64,000 bases of DNA from Pseudomonas helmanticensis (GTDB lineage: Bacteria > Pseudomonadota > Gammaproteobacteria > Pseudomonadales > Pseudomonadaceae): NCBI RefSeq assembly GCF_900182985.1, contig NZ_FXUY01000001.1:4158501-4222500 (forward strand). Direction: 5' to 3'. Both the position numbers and the translations under genes were made by a program. Within the stretch, counting starts at the first letter, position 1, and the number at the start of each line of letters is the position of its first letter. Shown here piece by piece: positions 15,572 through 24,210 of this stretch. The notes under the pieces were generated by a model, which saw nothing but the letters and a program-made list of their open reading frames with translations, did no database searches and was not told the origin of the DNA.

Positions 15572-16489
15572 TCAGGGCTGGGCAGCCAGCCAGGTTTCGT
15601 CGCAGCAGGTTTTCAGGGTTTCACGCAGCCAGCGGTGCGCCGGGTCTTTATCGAAACGCGGATGCCAGGCTTGAGTCAGCATCAGCGTCGGCAGCGGGAT
15701 CGGCAGGTCGAACGAGCGCAGTTTCAAGCCCAATCGGCGCACACTGAGCAGCGCCTCTTTGGGTACGGGCAGGATCAGATCAGAATCCGGCAACGCAAAC
15801 ATTGCCGCATGAAAGCTCGGCGCAATCACCGCCACCCGCCGCTCCAGGCCCAAGGCATTCAGCGCTGCGTCGATGGGGCCGCGAGCAATGCCACGGCGCG
15901 ACATGCTGATGTGGGAAAACCCGGCATAGCGCTCAGCGGTGATTTCGCCATCGAGCAGCGGATGGTCTTCGCGCACCAGGCCAACGAAGTGTGTGGAAAA
16001 CAGATTCTGCACCTTCACTTCCGGGCTCAGTGGGCGCGTATTGCTGACGCTCAGGTCGATGCGCCCTTCGCGCAGCGCTTCATCATCGCCATCACCTTCC
16101 GGGACGAAGCGCAGCTCGCAGTGCGGCGCCATCTGGTCAAGCGTATCGAATAGTTTGCCGCCATAAACGCCGACGAAAAAGTCATTGGCGCGGATGCTGA
16201 AACGCCGGCGCAAAGTGCCGAGGTCCACGGCGTCCGCCGAACGGAACAGCAGCGCGGCCTGCTCGACCACATCGCGTACCTGGTCGCGCAATTCCAGCGC
16301 TTTGGGGGTTGGCACCAGTCCACGACCAGCACGCACGAGGATCGGATCGCCGATGGCTTCGCGGATTCGCGTCAGTGTGCGGCTCATCGCGGCCGGACTG
16401 AGGTTCATCCGCCGCGCGGCGCCGACCACGCTGCCCTCGTCGAGCAAGGCGTCGAGGGCGACCAGAAGATTCATGTCCGGGAGTTGCAT
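15572..16489 (-). CDS. LysR-family transcriptional regulator
   Basis: A 305-residue protein from the ATG at 16489 (MQLPDMNLLVALDALLDEGS); a start 12 codons upstream is possible but less like the family. The N-terminal winged helix-turn-helix is clear (GAARRMNLSPAAMSRTLTRI), followed by the linker and a two-lobed effector-binding domain (SIRANDFFVGVYGG ...). It lies after the TauD/ABC operon in the same direction, separated by a REPIN, and before the efflux operon. It could regulate either; the sequence does not decide. Confidence 0.9.
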   Translation of the reverse strand: MQLPDMNLLVALDALLDEGSVVGAARRMNLSPAAMSRTLTRIREAIGDPILVRAGRGLVPTPKALELRDQVRDVVEQAALLFRSADAVDLGTLRRRFSIRANDFFVGVYGGKLFDTLDQMAPHCELRFVPEGDGDDEALREGRIDLSVSNTRPLSPEVKVQNLFSTHFVGLVREDHPLLDGEITAERYAGFSHISMSRRGIARGPIDAALNALGLERRVAVIAPSFHAAMFALPDSDLILPVPKEALLSVRRLGLKLRSFDLPIPLPTLMLTQAWHPRFDKDPAHRWLRETLKTCCDETWLAAQP

Positions 16490-16541
16490 GCTGAGCACTC
16501 GTGGCTGACCAGGATTGATCTGCACGCAATGCTAGCAGATC

Positions 16542-16618
16542 AAAAGATCGCAGCCTTCGGCAGCTCCTGCAGGGCAATGCATTCCAATGTAGGAGCTGCC
16601 GAAGGCTGCGATCTTTTC
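16542..16618. repeat. REPIN (AAAAGATCGCAGCCTTCGGC family)
   Basis: Inverted arms AAAAGATCGCAGCCTTCGGC... (16542-16572) and their complement (16589-16618) flank a short loop. It starts five bases after the end of the ABC permease gene, so it may also shape the 3' end of that transcript. The same family appears at 20562-20650. Confidence 0.9.
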
Positions 16619-16622
16619 AGGC

Positions 16623-17489
16623 TCAGCGCTGCATGCCCCAGCGTTTTACGGTCACCCGCTCCAGCGTGTCGAACACCAGGTTCTCCACCAGCAAACCGAT
16701 CAGGATCACCACCGCCAACCCGGCAAACACCTTGTCGGTGTACAGTTCGTTGCGGTTCTGGAAGATGTACCAGCCCAATCCGCCCTTGCCGCTGGTGGCG
16801 CCAAACACCAATTCCGCCGCGATCAGCGTACGCCAGGCAAACGCCCAGCCAATCTTCAGCCCGGCGAGAATCGATGGCAGCGCCGCCGGAATCAGGATGA
16901 ACAAGACAAAGCGCATGCCCTTCAAGCCATAGTTGCGCCCGGCCATGCGCAGGGTTTCAGACACGCCGAGAAAACCGGCATAGGTGTTCAGCGCCAGCGC
17001 CCAGAGCACCGAATGCACCAGTACAAAAATCAGGCTGTTCTGCCCCAGGCCAAACCACAACAAGGCCAAGGGTAGCAGGGCAATCGCCGGCAGCGGGTTG
17101 AACATCGACGTCAGTGTGCTCAACAGGTCTCGACCAAACTGCGTCGAGACCGCCAGCGTGGTCAGCGCAAACGCCAGAACGATGCCGATCAGATAGCCCT
17201 TGAGCAGCACCACCAGCGATATCCACACCTTGCCGAGCAACTCGCCGCTGAGCAGGCCGTCGTACAGCGCGTGACTGGTCTGCAGAAAACTTGGCAGCAG
17301 CAGGTCGTTGTTTTGCACCCGGGCGACGATTTCCCAGAGCACCGCGAGCAATATCAGAATCAGGCTTTTCCGCAGCCAACCCTGCTGCCACAGCCGCGTA
17401 CCGAGCGACAGTTCGCGCTCGACCGGCACTTCAGTCAACGGCTGCAAGACCGTTTCGAACTCTTCACGCACAGATGATGAATGGCTCAT
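16623..17489 (-). CDS. ABC transporter permease (SsuC/TauC-type)
   Basis: A 288-residue protein with six or so membrane segments and the permease cytoplasmic loop in the form FRMAGRNYG ... IPAALPSILAGLKIGWAFAW, typical of nitrate/sulfonate/taurine importers (BPD_transp_1). A soluble N-terminal extension of about 35 residues precedes the first helix. It forms the inner-membrane channel for the substrate delivered by the binding protein encoded two genes upstream. Last gene of the four-gene operon; 20 bases after the ATPase gene. Confidence 0.92.
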   Translation of the reverse strand: MSHSSSVREEFETVLQPLTEVPVERELSLGTRLWQQGWLRKSLILILLAVLWEIVARVQNNDLLLPSFLQTSHALYDGLLSGELLGKVWISLVVLLKGYLIGIVLAFALTTLAVSTQFGRDLLSTLTSMFNPLPAIALLPLALLWFGLGQNSLIFVLVHSVLWALALNTYAGFLGVSETLRMAGRNYGLKGMRFVLFILIPAALPSILAGLKIGWAFAWRTLIAAELVFGATSGKGGLGWYIFQNRNELYTDKVFAGLAVVILIGLLVENLVFDTLERVTVKRWGMQR

Positions 17490-17509
17490 CGGGTTTTCCT
17501 CCTAGCCGC

Positions 17510-18370
17510 TCAATAGGCGATGCGAATGTCGTTAAAGTCGTGCACTTGCTCGGTTTCCGGCGACTGGCCCTCATCGAACAGCAAACGATGAATACGCCGT
17601 GCCGACTCCTGAAACGCCACGCCGCCAAGACTCTGCAGATCGTATTGATGACTGTGTACTTCCGCCCTCACCCGCCCTGGATGTGGCGACAGCAACAGGA
17701 TGCGATTACCGACCACCAGCGCCTCTTCGATCGAGTGCGTGACGAACAGCAGGGTGAAGCGCACCTCCTCCCAGAGCAGCAGCAATTCTTCCTGCATCTT
17801 GCGTCGGGTCAGCGCGTCCAGCGCGGCAAACGGCTCGTCCATCAAGAGGATTTTCGGCTGCATCGCCAACGCCCGGGCAATCGCCACCCGCGCTTTCATA
17901 CCACCTGACAAGGTGTGCGGATAAGCATCGGCGAACGCCGCCAGCCCGACCTTTTCCAGATAGTGCAGCGCACGTTCTTCGGCTTCTTTTTTCTTCAGCG
18001 TTCGCGACGCCAGCAGCGGAAACATCACGTTCTGTTTGACGGTTTTCCACGGCGGCAGTTGATCGAATTCCTGAAACACCACGATCCGGTCCGGCCCCGG
18101 CGCATCGACGCGCTGGCCTTGCAGACGGATCTCGCCTTCGCACGGCGCGATAAATCCCGCGACAGCTTTTAACAAGGTGGACTTACCGCAGCCGGACGGG
18201 CCGAGCAGCACAAAACGATCCTGTCGGTCGACTTCAAAACTGACTTGATGGGTGGCCCGCACCACGCGTTGCGGGGTGCGGTATTCAAGGCTGACATGGT
18301 CGACGGCCAGCAGCGCTTCGGCGCTGACAATCGGCTTGCTGGCCGCGTGGCCTGGCAAAGGGGCGTTCAT
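17510..18370 (-). CDS. ABC transporter ATP-binding protein (SsuB/TauB-type)
   Basis: A 286-residue protein from the ATG at 18370, five bases after the stop of the binding-protein gene and preceded by GGGAG; starts further upstream would overlap that gene. Walker A GPSGCGKSTLL, signature LSGGMKARVAIARAL, Walker B ILLMDEPFAALD and the switch histidine in LLFVTHSIEEAL are all intact. It powers import through the adjacent permease. Confidence 0.95.
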   Translation of the reverse strand: MNAPLPGHAASKPIVSAEALLAVDHVSLEYRTPQRVVRATHQVSFEVDRQDRFVLLGPSGCGKSTLLKAVAGFIAPCEGEIRLQGQRVDAPGPDRIVVFQEFDQLPPWKTVKQNVMFPLLASRTLKKKEAEERALHYLEKVGLAAFADAYPHTLSGGMKARVAIARALAMQPKILLMDEPFAALDALTRRKMQEELLLLWEEVRFTLLFVTHSIEEALVVGNRILLLSPHPGRVRAEVHSHQYDLQSLGGVAFQESARRIHRLLFDEGQSPETEQVHDFNDIRIAY

Positions 18371-18375
18371 TTCGG

Positions 18376-19401
18376 TCAGCTCCCTTGCAGCGGTTTGGCG
18401 TCCTGGAAGAAGTAATCCTTCCACGATTCAGGTTTGTTCTTGATCGCGCCGACGCGATAGAGGAATTCCGCCAGTGGATAGGTGTTCTTTGGCGTGACGC
18501 TGAATTCGAATTGCGGGTTATCGATGATTTTCAGCAGCGCTGCGCGGTCGATTTTCGCCTTGGTCACGCGGATGTAAGTATCGGCCGCTGCGCCCTTGTC
18601 GTTCTGCGCGAATTGCGCCGCTTCGGTCAGCGCTTCGACGAAGGCTTTGTAGGTTTTCGGGTTTTCATCGCGGAATTTTTCCGTGGCGAACAACACCGTT
18701 GGCGAGTTCGGACCGAGCACGTCATAGGAGTTGAGCACCACGTGCACATTAGGATTTTCCAGCGCCTGATCCTGGAACGGCGGGTTGGAAAAATGCCCGG
18801 TCAGCTCGGTGCCGCCAGCGATCAGTGCCGCCGTGGCGTCCGGGTGCGGGACGGCGATGGTGTACTTGTCGAGGCGATTGAATTCCTTGTCGCCCCACTG
18901 CTTGGCCGCCGCGTATTGCAGGAAGCGCGACTGCACCGAAACGCCCACCGCCGGCACCGCGATGCGATCTTTCTCGGTGAAGTCGGCAATGGTTTTCACC
19001 TTGGGATTGTTGCTCACCAGGTAGTAGGGAAAGTTGCCCAGCGAGGCGACGGCTTTGACATTCTGTTTGCCGTGGGTGCGATCCCAGATGGTCAGCAGCG
19101 GGCCGACACCGGCACCGGCGATGTCGATGGAACCGGAGAGCAGCGCATCATTGACTGCCGCGCCTCCCGAGAGCTGCGTCCAGTCGACCTTGATGTCGAT
19201 GCCTTCCTGCTTGCCGTACTTCTCGATCAGGCCCTGATCGCGCACCACATTGAGCAATAAATAAACGATGCCGAACTGCTCGGCGATGCGGATTTCACCT
19301 TCGGCGTGGGCCACGGTCGGCGCGACCAGGCTGCCGGCGACCAGGCTGAAACCCAGGCCGATGGCGGCGGCCAGCGGTGCAAATGGAAGACGTTTGGACA
19401 T
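18376..19401 (-). CDS. ABC transporter substrate-binding protein (SsuA/TauA-type)
   Basis: A 341-residue protein with a Sec signal peptide (MSKRLPFAPLAAAIGLGFSL..., cut near AHAEG) and a periplasmic binding fold of the nitrate/sulfonate/taurine class (IRIAEQFGIVYLLLNVVRDQ, WTQLSGGAAVNDALLSGSID, GAGVGPLLTIWDR). It captures the substrate in the periplasm. The ribosome site is GGAG. With a TauD-like dioxygenase as first gene of the operon, an alkanesulfonate or sulfate ester is the likeliest substrate, but this is inference. Confidence 0.92.
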   Translation of the reverse strand: MSKRLPFAPLAAAIGLGFSLVAGSLVAPTVAHAEGEIRIAEQFGIVYLLLNVVRDQGLIEKYGKQEGIDIKVDWTQLSGGAAVNDALLSGSIDIAGAGVGPLLTIWDRTHGKQNVKAVASLGNFPYYLVSNNPKVKTIADFTEKDRIAVPAVGVSVQSRFLQYAAAKQWGDKEFNRLDKYTIAVPHPDATAALIAGGTELTGHFSNPPFQDQALENPNVHVVLNSYDVLGPNSPTVLFATEKFRDENPKTYKAFVEALTEAAQFAQNDKGAAADTYIRVTKAKIDRAALLKIIDNPQFEFSVTPKNTYPLAEFLYRVGAIKNKPESWKDYFFQDAKPLQGS

Positions 19402-19419
19402 GATCGAATCTCCGGCAAA

Positions 19420-20316
19420 TCAGAAAGGCGCGTCGCCCTGAATGGTCGTGCGATACAGCTTGCGGCGCAGGTGCGCGGGGCAGCCGGCGGCAAGGTGGAT
19501 CAGCGAGCGGTTGTCCCAGAACACCAGGTCGTGGGGCTGCCACTGATGGCGGTAGATGTTTTGCGCCAACACGCTGTGGGCGTAGAGCTCGCTCAGCAGT
19601 TGTTGGCTTTCGTCTTCCGGCAGGCCGACGATGCGCGTGGTGAAACCTTCGCTGACAAACAGCGCCTTGCGGCCGTTTTCCGGGTGCGTGCGCACTACCG
19701 GGTGCACCACTTCGGCGACCTGCGCGAGTTGCTCGGGCGTCAGGGTCGGGCGCCAGTTGCCTTCGAATTTGGTTTCGCTGTAACGCGCCGTGTAGGAGTG
19801 CGCGGCGCTGCGGCCTTCGACCGCTTTGCGCAGCTCTGCGGGCAGGCTGTCCCAGGCTTTGTGCATGTCGGCGAACAAGGTGTCACCGCCCTCGGAAGGC
19901 AGCTCTTGCGCGTGCAGCATCGAGCCGAGACTTGGCAGCTCTTTATAGGAAAGGTCGGAGTGCCAGAATTTACCGGCATCGCCGAGGCCGATGTTCTGGC
20001 CGTTTTCGACGATGTTGGAAACGATGAGGATTTCCGGGTGATTGGCCAGCAGGAACTGCTTGAGCACATGGATCTGCAACACGCCGAAGCGACGGCTGAA
20101 GTCGATTTGCTGTTGCGGGGTGATTGGCTGATCACGGAACACCACCACGTGGTGATCGAGGTGCGCGCGGTGGATGCGCGCGAAGTCCTGATCATTGATC
20201 GGCCGTGTGAGGTCGAGGCCAATGATCTCGGCGCCAACGGCACCGCTGAACGGACGAATTTCGAAGGTTTGCGGCGCTGCGATCGCGGCGCTTGGGGTAG
20301 CAGTAGCTGCGGACAT
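19420..20316 (-). CDS. TauD/TfdA-family Fe(II)/2-oxoglutarate dioxygenase
   Basis: A 298-residue enzyme. The iron-binding triad is visible as H119 and D121 (KFWHSDLSY) and H274 (DNRSLIHLAAG); R289 in YRTTIQG sits 15 residues after the distal histidine, the spacing of the 2-oxoglutarate-binding arginine in TauD. It would hydroxylate a small substrate in the cytoplasm, typically next to a sulfonate or sulfate group, releasing sulfite or sulfate plus an aldehyde. First gene of the operon, followed 18 bases later by the binding-protein gene. The sequence is closer to generic TauD/TfdA members than to the alkylsulfatase AtsK as I recall it, so no symbol is given. Confidence 0.9.
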   Translation of the reverse strand: MSAATATPSAAIAAPQTFEIRPFSGAVGAEIIGLDLTRPINDQDFARIHRAHLDHHVVVFRDQPITPQQQIDFSRRFGVLQIHVLKQFLLANHPEILIVSNIVENGQNIGLGDAGKFWHSDLSYKELPSLGSMLHAQELPSEGGDTLFADMHKAWDSLPAELRKAVEGRSAAHSYTARYSETKFEGNWRPTLTPEQLAQVAEVVHPVVRTHPENGRKALFVSEGFTTRIVGLPEDESQQLLSELYAHSVLAQNIYRHQWQPHDLVFWDNRSLIHLAAGCPAHLRRKLYRTTIQGDAPF

Positions 20317-20441
20317 CTTTCAATCTCCCACGCACGGCGCGCTCACGGACGCGCTCGTCGATCAGACACTCACGCTGGATTGCGTGTCGGTTCAGGTCGT
20401 GCGGCGCGCCGATTGGTCGGCAGGTACGCAGGGGAATGACT

Positions 20442-20453
20442 TTATAGCTATAA
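20442..20453. promoter_or_regulatory. Palindrome in the promoter region of the dioxygenase operon
   Basis: A perfect 12-base palindrome, TTATAGCTATAA, lies 126 bases before the dioxygenase ATG in an AT-rich patch of about 60 bases, inside the 346-base gap 20317-20663. Sulfur-starvation promoters in Pseudomonas are usually controlled by CysB-type LysR proteins at sites in this position, so this may be such a site (inference). The rest of the gap holds the REPIN at 20562 and no gene. Confidence 0.35.
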
Positions 20454-20561
20454 GAATCGTAAATTAAATACCGTTAATGAATAACGATATGGCGAATGGT
20501 GAGGAATGGACTGGATGGTGAGTGACGGTTTTTGTCACTTATTCACCCTTCGCGCATTCCC

Positions 20562-20650
20562 TTGTAGGAGCTGCGGCACGCTGCGATCTTTTGATTCTGC
20601 TGTCATAAATCAAAAGATCGCAGCCTCGTTTCACTCGACAGCTCCTACAG
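20562..20650. repeat. REPIN (TGTAGGAGCTGC / GATCGCAGC family)
   Basis: Outer arms TTGTAGGAGCTGC and GCAGCTCCTACAGG-like complements bracket inner arms GCTGCGATCTTTTGAT and ATCAAAAGATCGCAGC. It sits 14 bases beyond the lapC stop and has diverged centres compared with the copy at 16542. Confidence 0.8.
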
Positions 20651-20663
20651 GGTTATTAGGGCA

Positions 20664-22031
20664 TTAGCGTTCGTGCAACGCCTCGGCCCGTGCGCGGATG
20701 ATCGGCTTGAGCAAATAGCTCAACACCGACTTCTTGCCGGTGATGATATCCACCGACGCGACCATCCCCGGGATGATCAGCAAGGGCTTCTCGTCCGTGC
20801 CGAGGTGGCTGCGCTCAGTGCGCACCTTGATGATGTAGTAGGTGGTTTTCTTGTCTTCATCGGTGATGGTGTCGGCACCGATCTGCTCAAGCTTGGCTTT
20901 CAGCCCACCGTAAATGGTGTAGTCGTACGCGGTGAATTTCACCGTCGCTTCCTGCCCCGGGTGCAGGAACGCGATGTCCTGTGGACGGATCTTCGCTTCG
21001 ACCAGCAAGGTGTCGTCCAGCGGCACGATTTCCACCAGGTCGCTGCCCGGCTGGATCACACCGCCGATGGTGTTGACCAGCAACTTGTTGACGATGCCGC
21101 GCACCGGCGATGTCACCAGCGTACGGCTGACGCGGTCTTCCAGAGCTTTGCCGGTGGCGCTGGCCTTGTTTAGGTCGGTGCGCGCTTCGTTGAGCTGGGT
21201 CAGCGCTTCACTGCGGAATTTGCCGCGCGTTTCGTCGATCTTGCGCTGCACTTCCTTGATCGCCGATTCGGCACGCGGAATCGCCAGCGTCGTGGCGTCC
21301 AGCTGACCACGGGTTTCCACCTCGGCGCGCTTCAGACGCAAGACTTCCACCGGGGACACCGCGCCCTGCGCCACGAGTGGCTCGGACATGTTGATTTCCT
21401 GACGCTGCAAGCCGAGTTGCTGACGATACTGCGCTTGCTTGGAGCCGAATTCGCGCAGCTCTTGCTGACGCTGAATCAGTTGCTCCTGCAAACCACCGAT
21501 CTCGTCGTGCAGTTGCTGACGGCGGCTGATGTACAGCGATTCTTCACTTTTCGCCTGACCCGGCACGGCTTTGAGCACGTCCTCGGGAAAATTCAGCGGA
21601 CGGTCATCGACTTCGGCGCTGAGGCGCTCGACCCGCAGCAGCATCGACAGACGATCGGCCTCGGTTTCGCCGACGTTGGAAGCAAATCGTGTGTCGTCGA
21701 GGCGAATCAGCGGTGCGCCGGCCTCGACGATCTGGCCTTCCTTGACGAACAGTTCAGAGACGATCCCGCCCTCAAGGTTCTGGATTTTCTGAATCTTCGA
21801 CGACGGAATCGCCTTGCCGTCGCCCTTGGTCACTTCGTCGATCACGGCGAAGTTGGCCCAGAGCATGAGGAAGACGAAGAAGCCGATGATCGCCCAGATG
21901 GTCAGGCGCACGACGCGCGGGGCGTCCTCGATCAGCGCCTTGTTGACCTCCGGCAGCGGCTGGCCCTGCAGCGAAGCAGTGCCTTTGAAGTAGCGACGGA
22001 TCGAATCCTTGAAGCCCGACTTAAGCAACAC
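20664..22031 (-). CDS. lapC: LapC: type I secretion membrane fusion protein for LapA
   Basis: A 455-residue HlyD-family protein starting with GTG at 22031, overlapping the 3' end of lapB by 11 bases. One membrane segment (LTIWAIIGFFVFLMLWANF, about 40-60) is followed by a lipoyl motif (IVSELFVKEGQIVEAGAPL), a long periplasmic coiled coil (about 120-300) and the C-terminal beta-barrel (FTAYDYTIYGGLKAKLEQIG) common to HlyD/PrtE/LapC. It joins the ABC transporter LapB to the outer-membrane pore LapE so that LapA crosses both membranes in one step. The locus order lapC-lapB-lapE-lapA matches P. fluorescens Pf0-1. Confidence 0.95.
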   Translation of the reverse strand: MLLKSGFKDSIRRYFKGTASLQGQPLPEVNKALIEDAPRVVRLTIWAIIGFFVFLMLWANFAVIDEVTKGDGKAIPSSKIQKIQNLEGGIVSELFVKEGQIVEAGAPLIRLDDTRFASNVGETEADRLSMLLRVERLSAEVDDRPLNFPEDVLKAVPGQAKSEESLYISRRQQLHDEIGGLQEQLIQRQQELREFGSKQAQYRQQLGLQRQEINMSEPLVAQGAVSPVEVLRLKRAEVETRGQLDATTLAIPRAESAIKEVQRKIDETRGKFRSEALTQLNEARTDLNKASATGKALEDRVSRTLVTSPVRGIVNKLLVNTIGGVIQPGSDLVEIVPLDDTLLVEAKIRPQDIAFLHPGQEATVKFTAYDYTIYGGLKAKLEQIGADTITDEDKKTTYYIIKVRTERSHLGTDEKPLLIIPGMVASVDIITGKKSVLSYLLKPIIRARAEALHER

Positions 22032-24186
22032 TGATCTGCCCCTTCTTCAACGCTTCCATCACGGCGGCTTTCGGGCCATCGGCGAGAATCTGTCCACGGT
22101 CGATCACCAGCAAACGATCGACCAGCGACAACAGTGAAGCCCGGTGCGTGACCAGCACCACGGTCTTGTTTTCGATCACGGCGGCGAGGCGTTGCTTGAG
22201 GCGTTCTTCACCGGTGTTGTCCATGGCGCTGGTCGGTTCATCCATCAAAAGGATGGGCGGATTGAGCAACAGCGCCCGGGCCAGTGCGACGTTCTGCCGT
22301 TGGCCGCCGGAGAGGTTTTGTCCGCGCTCGCCGACTTGCAGCTCATAACCTTGCGGGTGCAGACGGGCGAATTCGTGGACGCCAGCCAGTTCAGCGGCTT
22401 GCAGGACAAGTTCGTCTTCGACATAACGCGCGCCGGAAACCAGGTTGTCACGCAGGGTACCGGCCAGCAGTTGGATGTCTTGCGGCACGTAGCCAATGTT
22501 GTAGCGCAATTCGCTGACGTCGATCTGGCGGATGTCCACGCCGTCGACCAGCAAGGCGCCGTCGTCCGGCTGATAGAGGCCGACCAGCAATTTGGCGAGG
22601 GAGCTTTTACCCGAGCCGCTGCGGCCGATGATGCCGATCTTCTCGCCGGGACGGATTACCAGATTGATGTTCTTCAGCGCCGGGTTCTGTTGTTCCGGAT
22701 AAGTGAAGTTGAGCTGGCGGCACTCGATGGCGCCCTGCAGAACCTTGCGGCTCAGCGGGCGCTCTTCGAAATTGCGCTCTTGCGGCAGCTCCATCATCTG
22801 GTCGACCGACGTCATGGTCACGCGGGCTTGCTGATAACGGGTCAACAGACCGGACAGCGACGCCAGCGGGCTGAGCGCGCGACCGCTGAGCATGTAGCAG
22901 GCAATCAGACCGCCCATGCTCAGGTTGCCAGCGATGATCTGGTACACGCCGAAAACGATCATGATCACCCCGGCCAGCTGCTGGATCAGCAGGGTGATGT
23001 TCATCGCCAGGCCGGAAAGCATTTTCACCCGCAGTTCGAGGCGGCTGAGGGTGCCGATGGTCTGCTCCCACTGGTACTGACGTTCGCTTTCAGCGTTGTT
23101 GACCTTGACCGCATCGAGGCCGGCGAGGGTTTCGATCAGGCTCGACTGGCGCTCGGCACCGAGGGCCATGGTGCGTTCCATGGTTGCCACCAGCGGCTTC
23201 TGCAACGCATAGCCGATCAGCAGGGCAATCGGGAACGCCAGCACCGGAATCCACACCAGATGCCCGCCGAGAATGGCGATGACAATGAAGATCAGGATGG
23301 TGAACGGCAGATCGATCAGGCTGGTCAGGGTCAGCGAGGCGAGGAAGTCGCGCAGGCTCTGGAACTCATGGATGTTCTGCGCAAAGCTGCCGACCCGCGC
23401 CGGGCGGTATTTCATCGACATGCCGACGATGCGTTCGAACAGCGTCGCCGAGATGATCAGGTCGGTTTTCTTCCCGGCCAGATCCAGGCACAGGCTGCGC
23501 AGGCTCTTGAGGATCAGGTCGAAGAGGTAGGCGCCGGTAATCCCGAGGGCCAAGACCCACAGGGTCGCTTCGGCCTGGTTCGGCACGACGCGGTCGTAGA
23601 CGTTCATCACGAACAGCGGCGCGGCCATGGCGATGATGTTGATCAGGAAACTCGCGGCGATCGCATCGGCGTAGAGCCAGCGCGAACGCTTGAGGGTGTC
23701 ACGGAACCACGAGCGCGCACGCGGAATCAGCGTGCCGTGGTTGACGTCGAATTTGTGTTGCGGCTGGGCGAAGAAGACTTTGCCGGTGTAATCGTCGGCG
23801 AGCAGTTCGCGGCTGACAATCGACTCGCCGCCATCGCTTTCGCTGAGCAACACCCGCGCCTCGTTTTCACCTTGCCAGCCGAGCAGGACGGCGCTGCGGC
23901 CATCCTTGAGCAGCAGCAGCGCGGGCATGGCGATCGCCGGAATTTCTTCCAGTTTGCGCTGCAGCACCCGCCCTTGCAGGCCGGCGCGAGCCGCCGCGCG
24001 GGGCAGCAACTCGACACTCAAACGCTGTTTGGGCAGCGGCAGGCCGGTGGTCAGCATCGCCGCGCTGGCGGGTTTCTGGTGCAGCATGCAAAGGGCGAGC
24101 AGACCATCCAGTAACGGATCGTCGTGCAACGCGCGTGGATCATGACTGAGATGAACTCGACTGACTTCTGATTCCACGCTCGACAC
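22021..24186 (-). CDS. lapB: LapB: type I secretion ABC transporter (permease/ATPase) for LapA
   Basis: A 721-residue protein. Residues 1-140 form a C39-peptidase-like domain lacking the catalytic cysteine (DPLLDGLLALCMLHQ), as expected for transporters of RTX adhesins that are not cleaved on export. A six-helix membrane domain covers about 165-450. The ATPase has Walker A GRSGSGKSSL (about 522), signature NLSGGQRQNVALARAL and Walker B ILLMDEPTSAMD. It drives LapA export with ATP. It follows lapE by 24 bases in the same direction. Confidence 0.96.
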   Translation of the reverse strand: MSSVESEVSRVHLSHDPRALHDDPLLDGLLALCMLHQKPASAAMLTTGLPLPKQRLSVELLPRAAARAGLQGRVLQRKLEEIPAIAMPALLLLKDGRSAVLLGWQGENEARVLLSESDGGESIVSRELLADDYTGKVFFAQPQHKFDVNHGTLIPRARSWFRDTLKRSRWLYADAIAASFLINIIAMAAPLFVMNVYDRVVPNQAEATLWVLALGITGAYLFDLILKSLRSLCLDLAGKKTDLIISATLFERIVGMSMKYRPARVGSFAQNIHEFQSLRDFLASLTLTSLIDLPFTILIFIVIAILGGHLVWIPVLAFPIALLIGYALQKPLVATMERTMALGAERQSSLIETLAGLDAVKVNNAESERQYQWEQTIGTLSRLELRVKMLSGLAMNITLLIQQLAGVIMIVFGVYQIIAGNLSMGGLIACYMLSGRALSPLASLSGLLTRYQQARVTMTSVDQMMELPQERNFEERPLSRKVLQGAIECRQLNFTYPEQQNPALKNINLVIRPGEKIGIIGRSGSGKSSLAKLLVGLYQPDDGALLVDGVDIRQIDVSELRYNIGYVPQDIQLLAGTLRDNLVSGARYVEDELVLQAAELAGVHEFARLHPQGYELQVGERGQNLSGGQRQNVALARALLLNPPILLMDEPTSAMDNTGEERLKQRLAAVIENKTVVLVTHRASLLSLVDRLLVIDRGQILADGPKAAVMEALKKGQISVA

Positions 24187-24210
24187 TCTTAACAGTTGAA
24201 AAGGGACAAC

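Noticed and set aside
22144..24114. A 656-codon plus-strand open frame over lapB
   Set aside because: Antisense to a fully conserved ABC transporter; low-complexity, charged composition with no domain.
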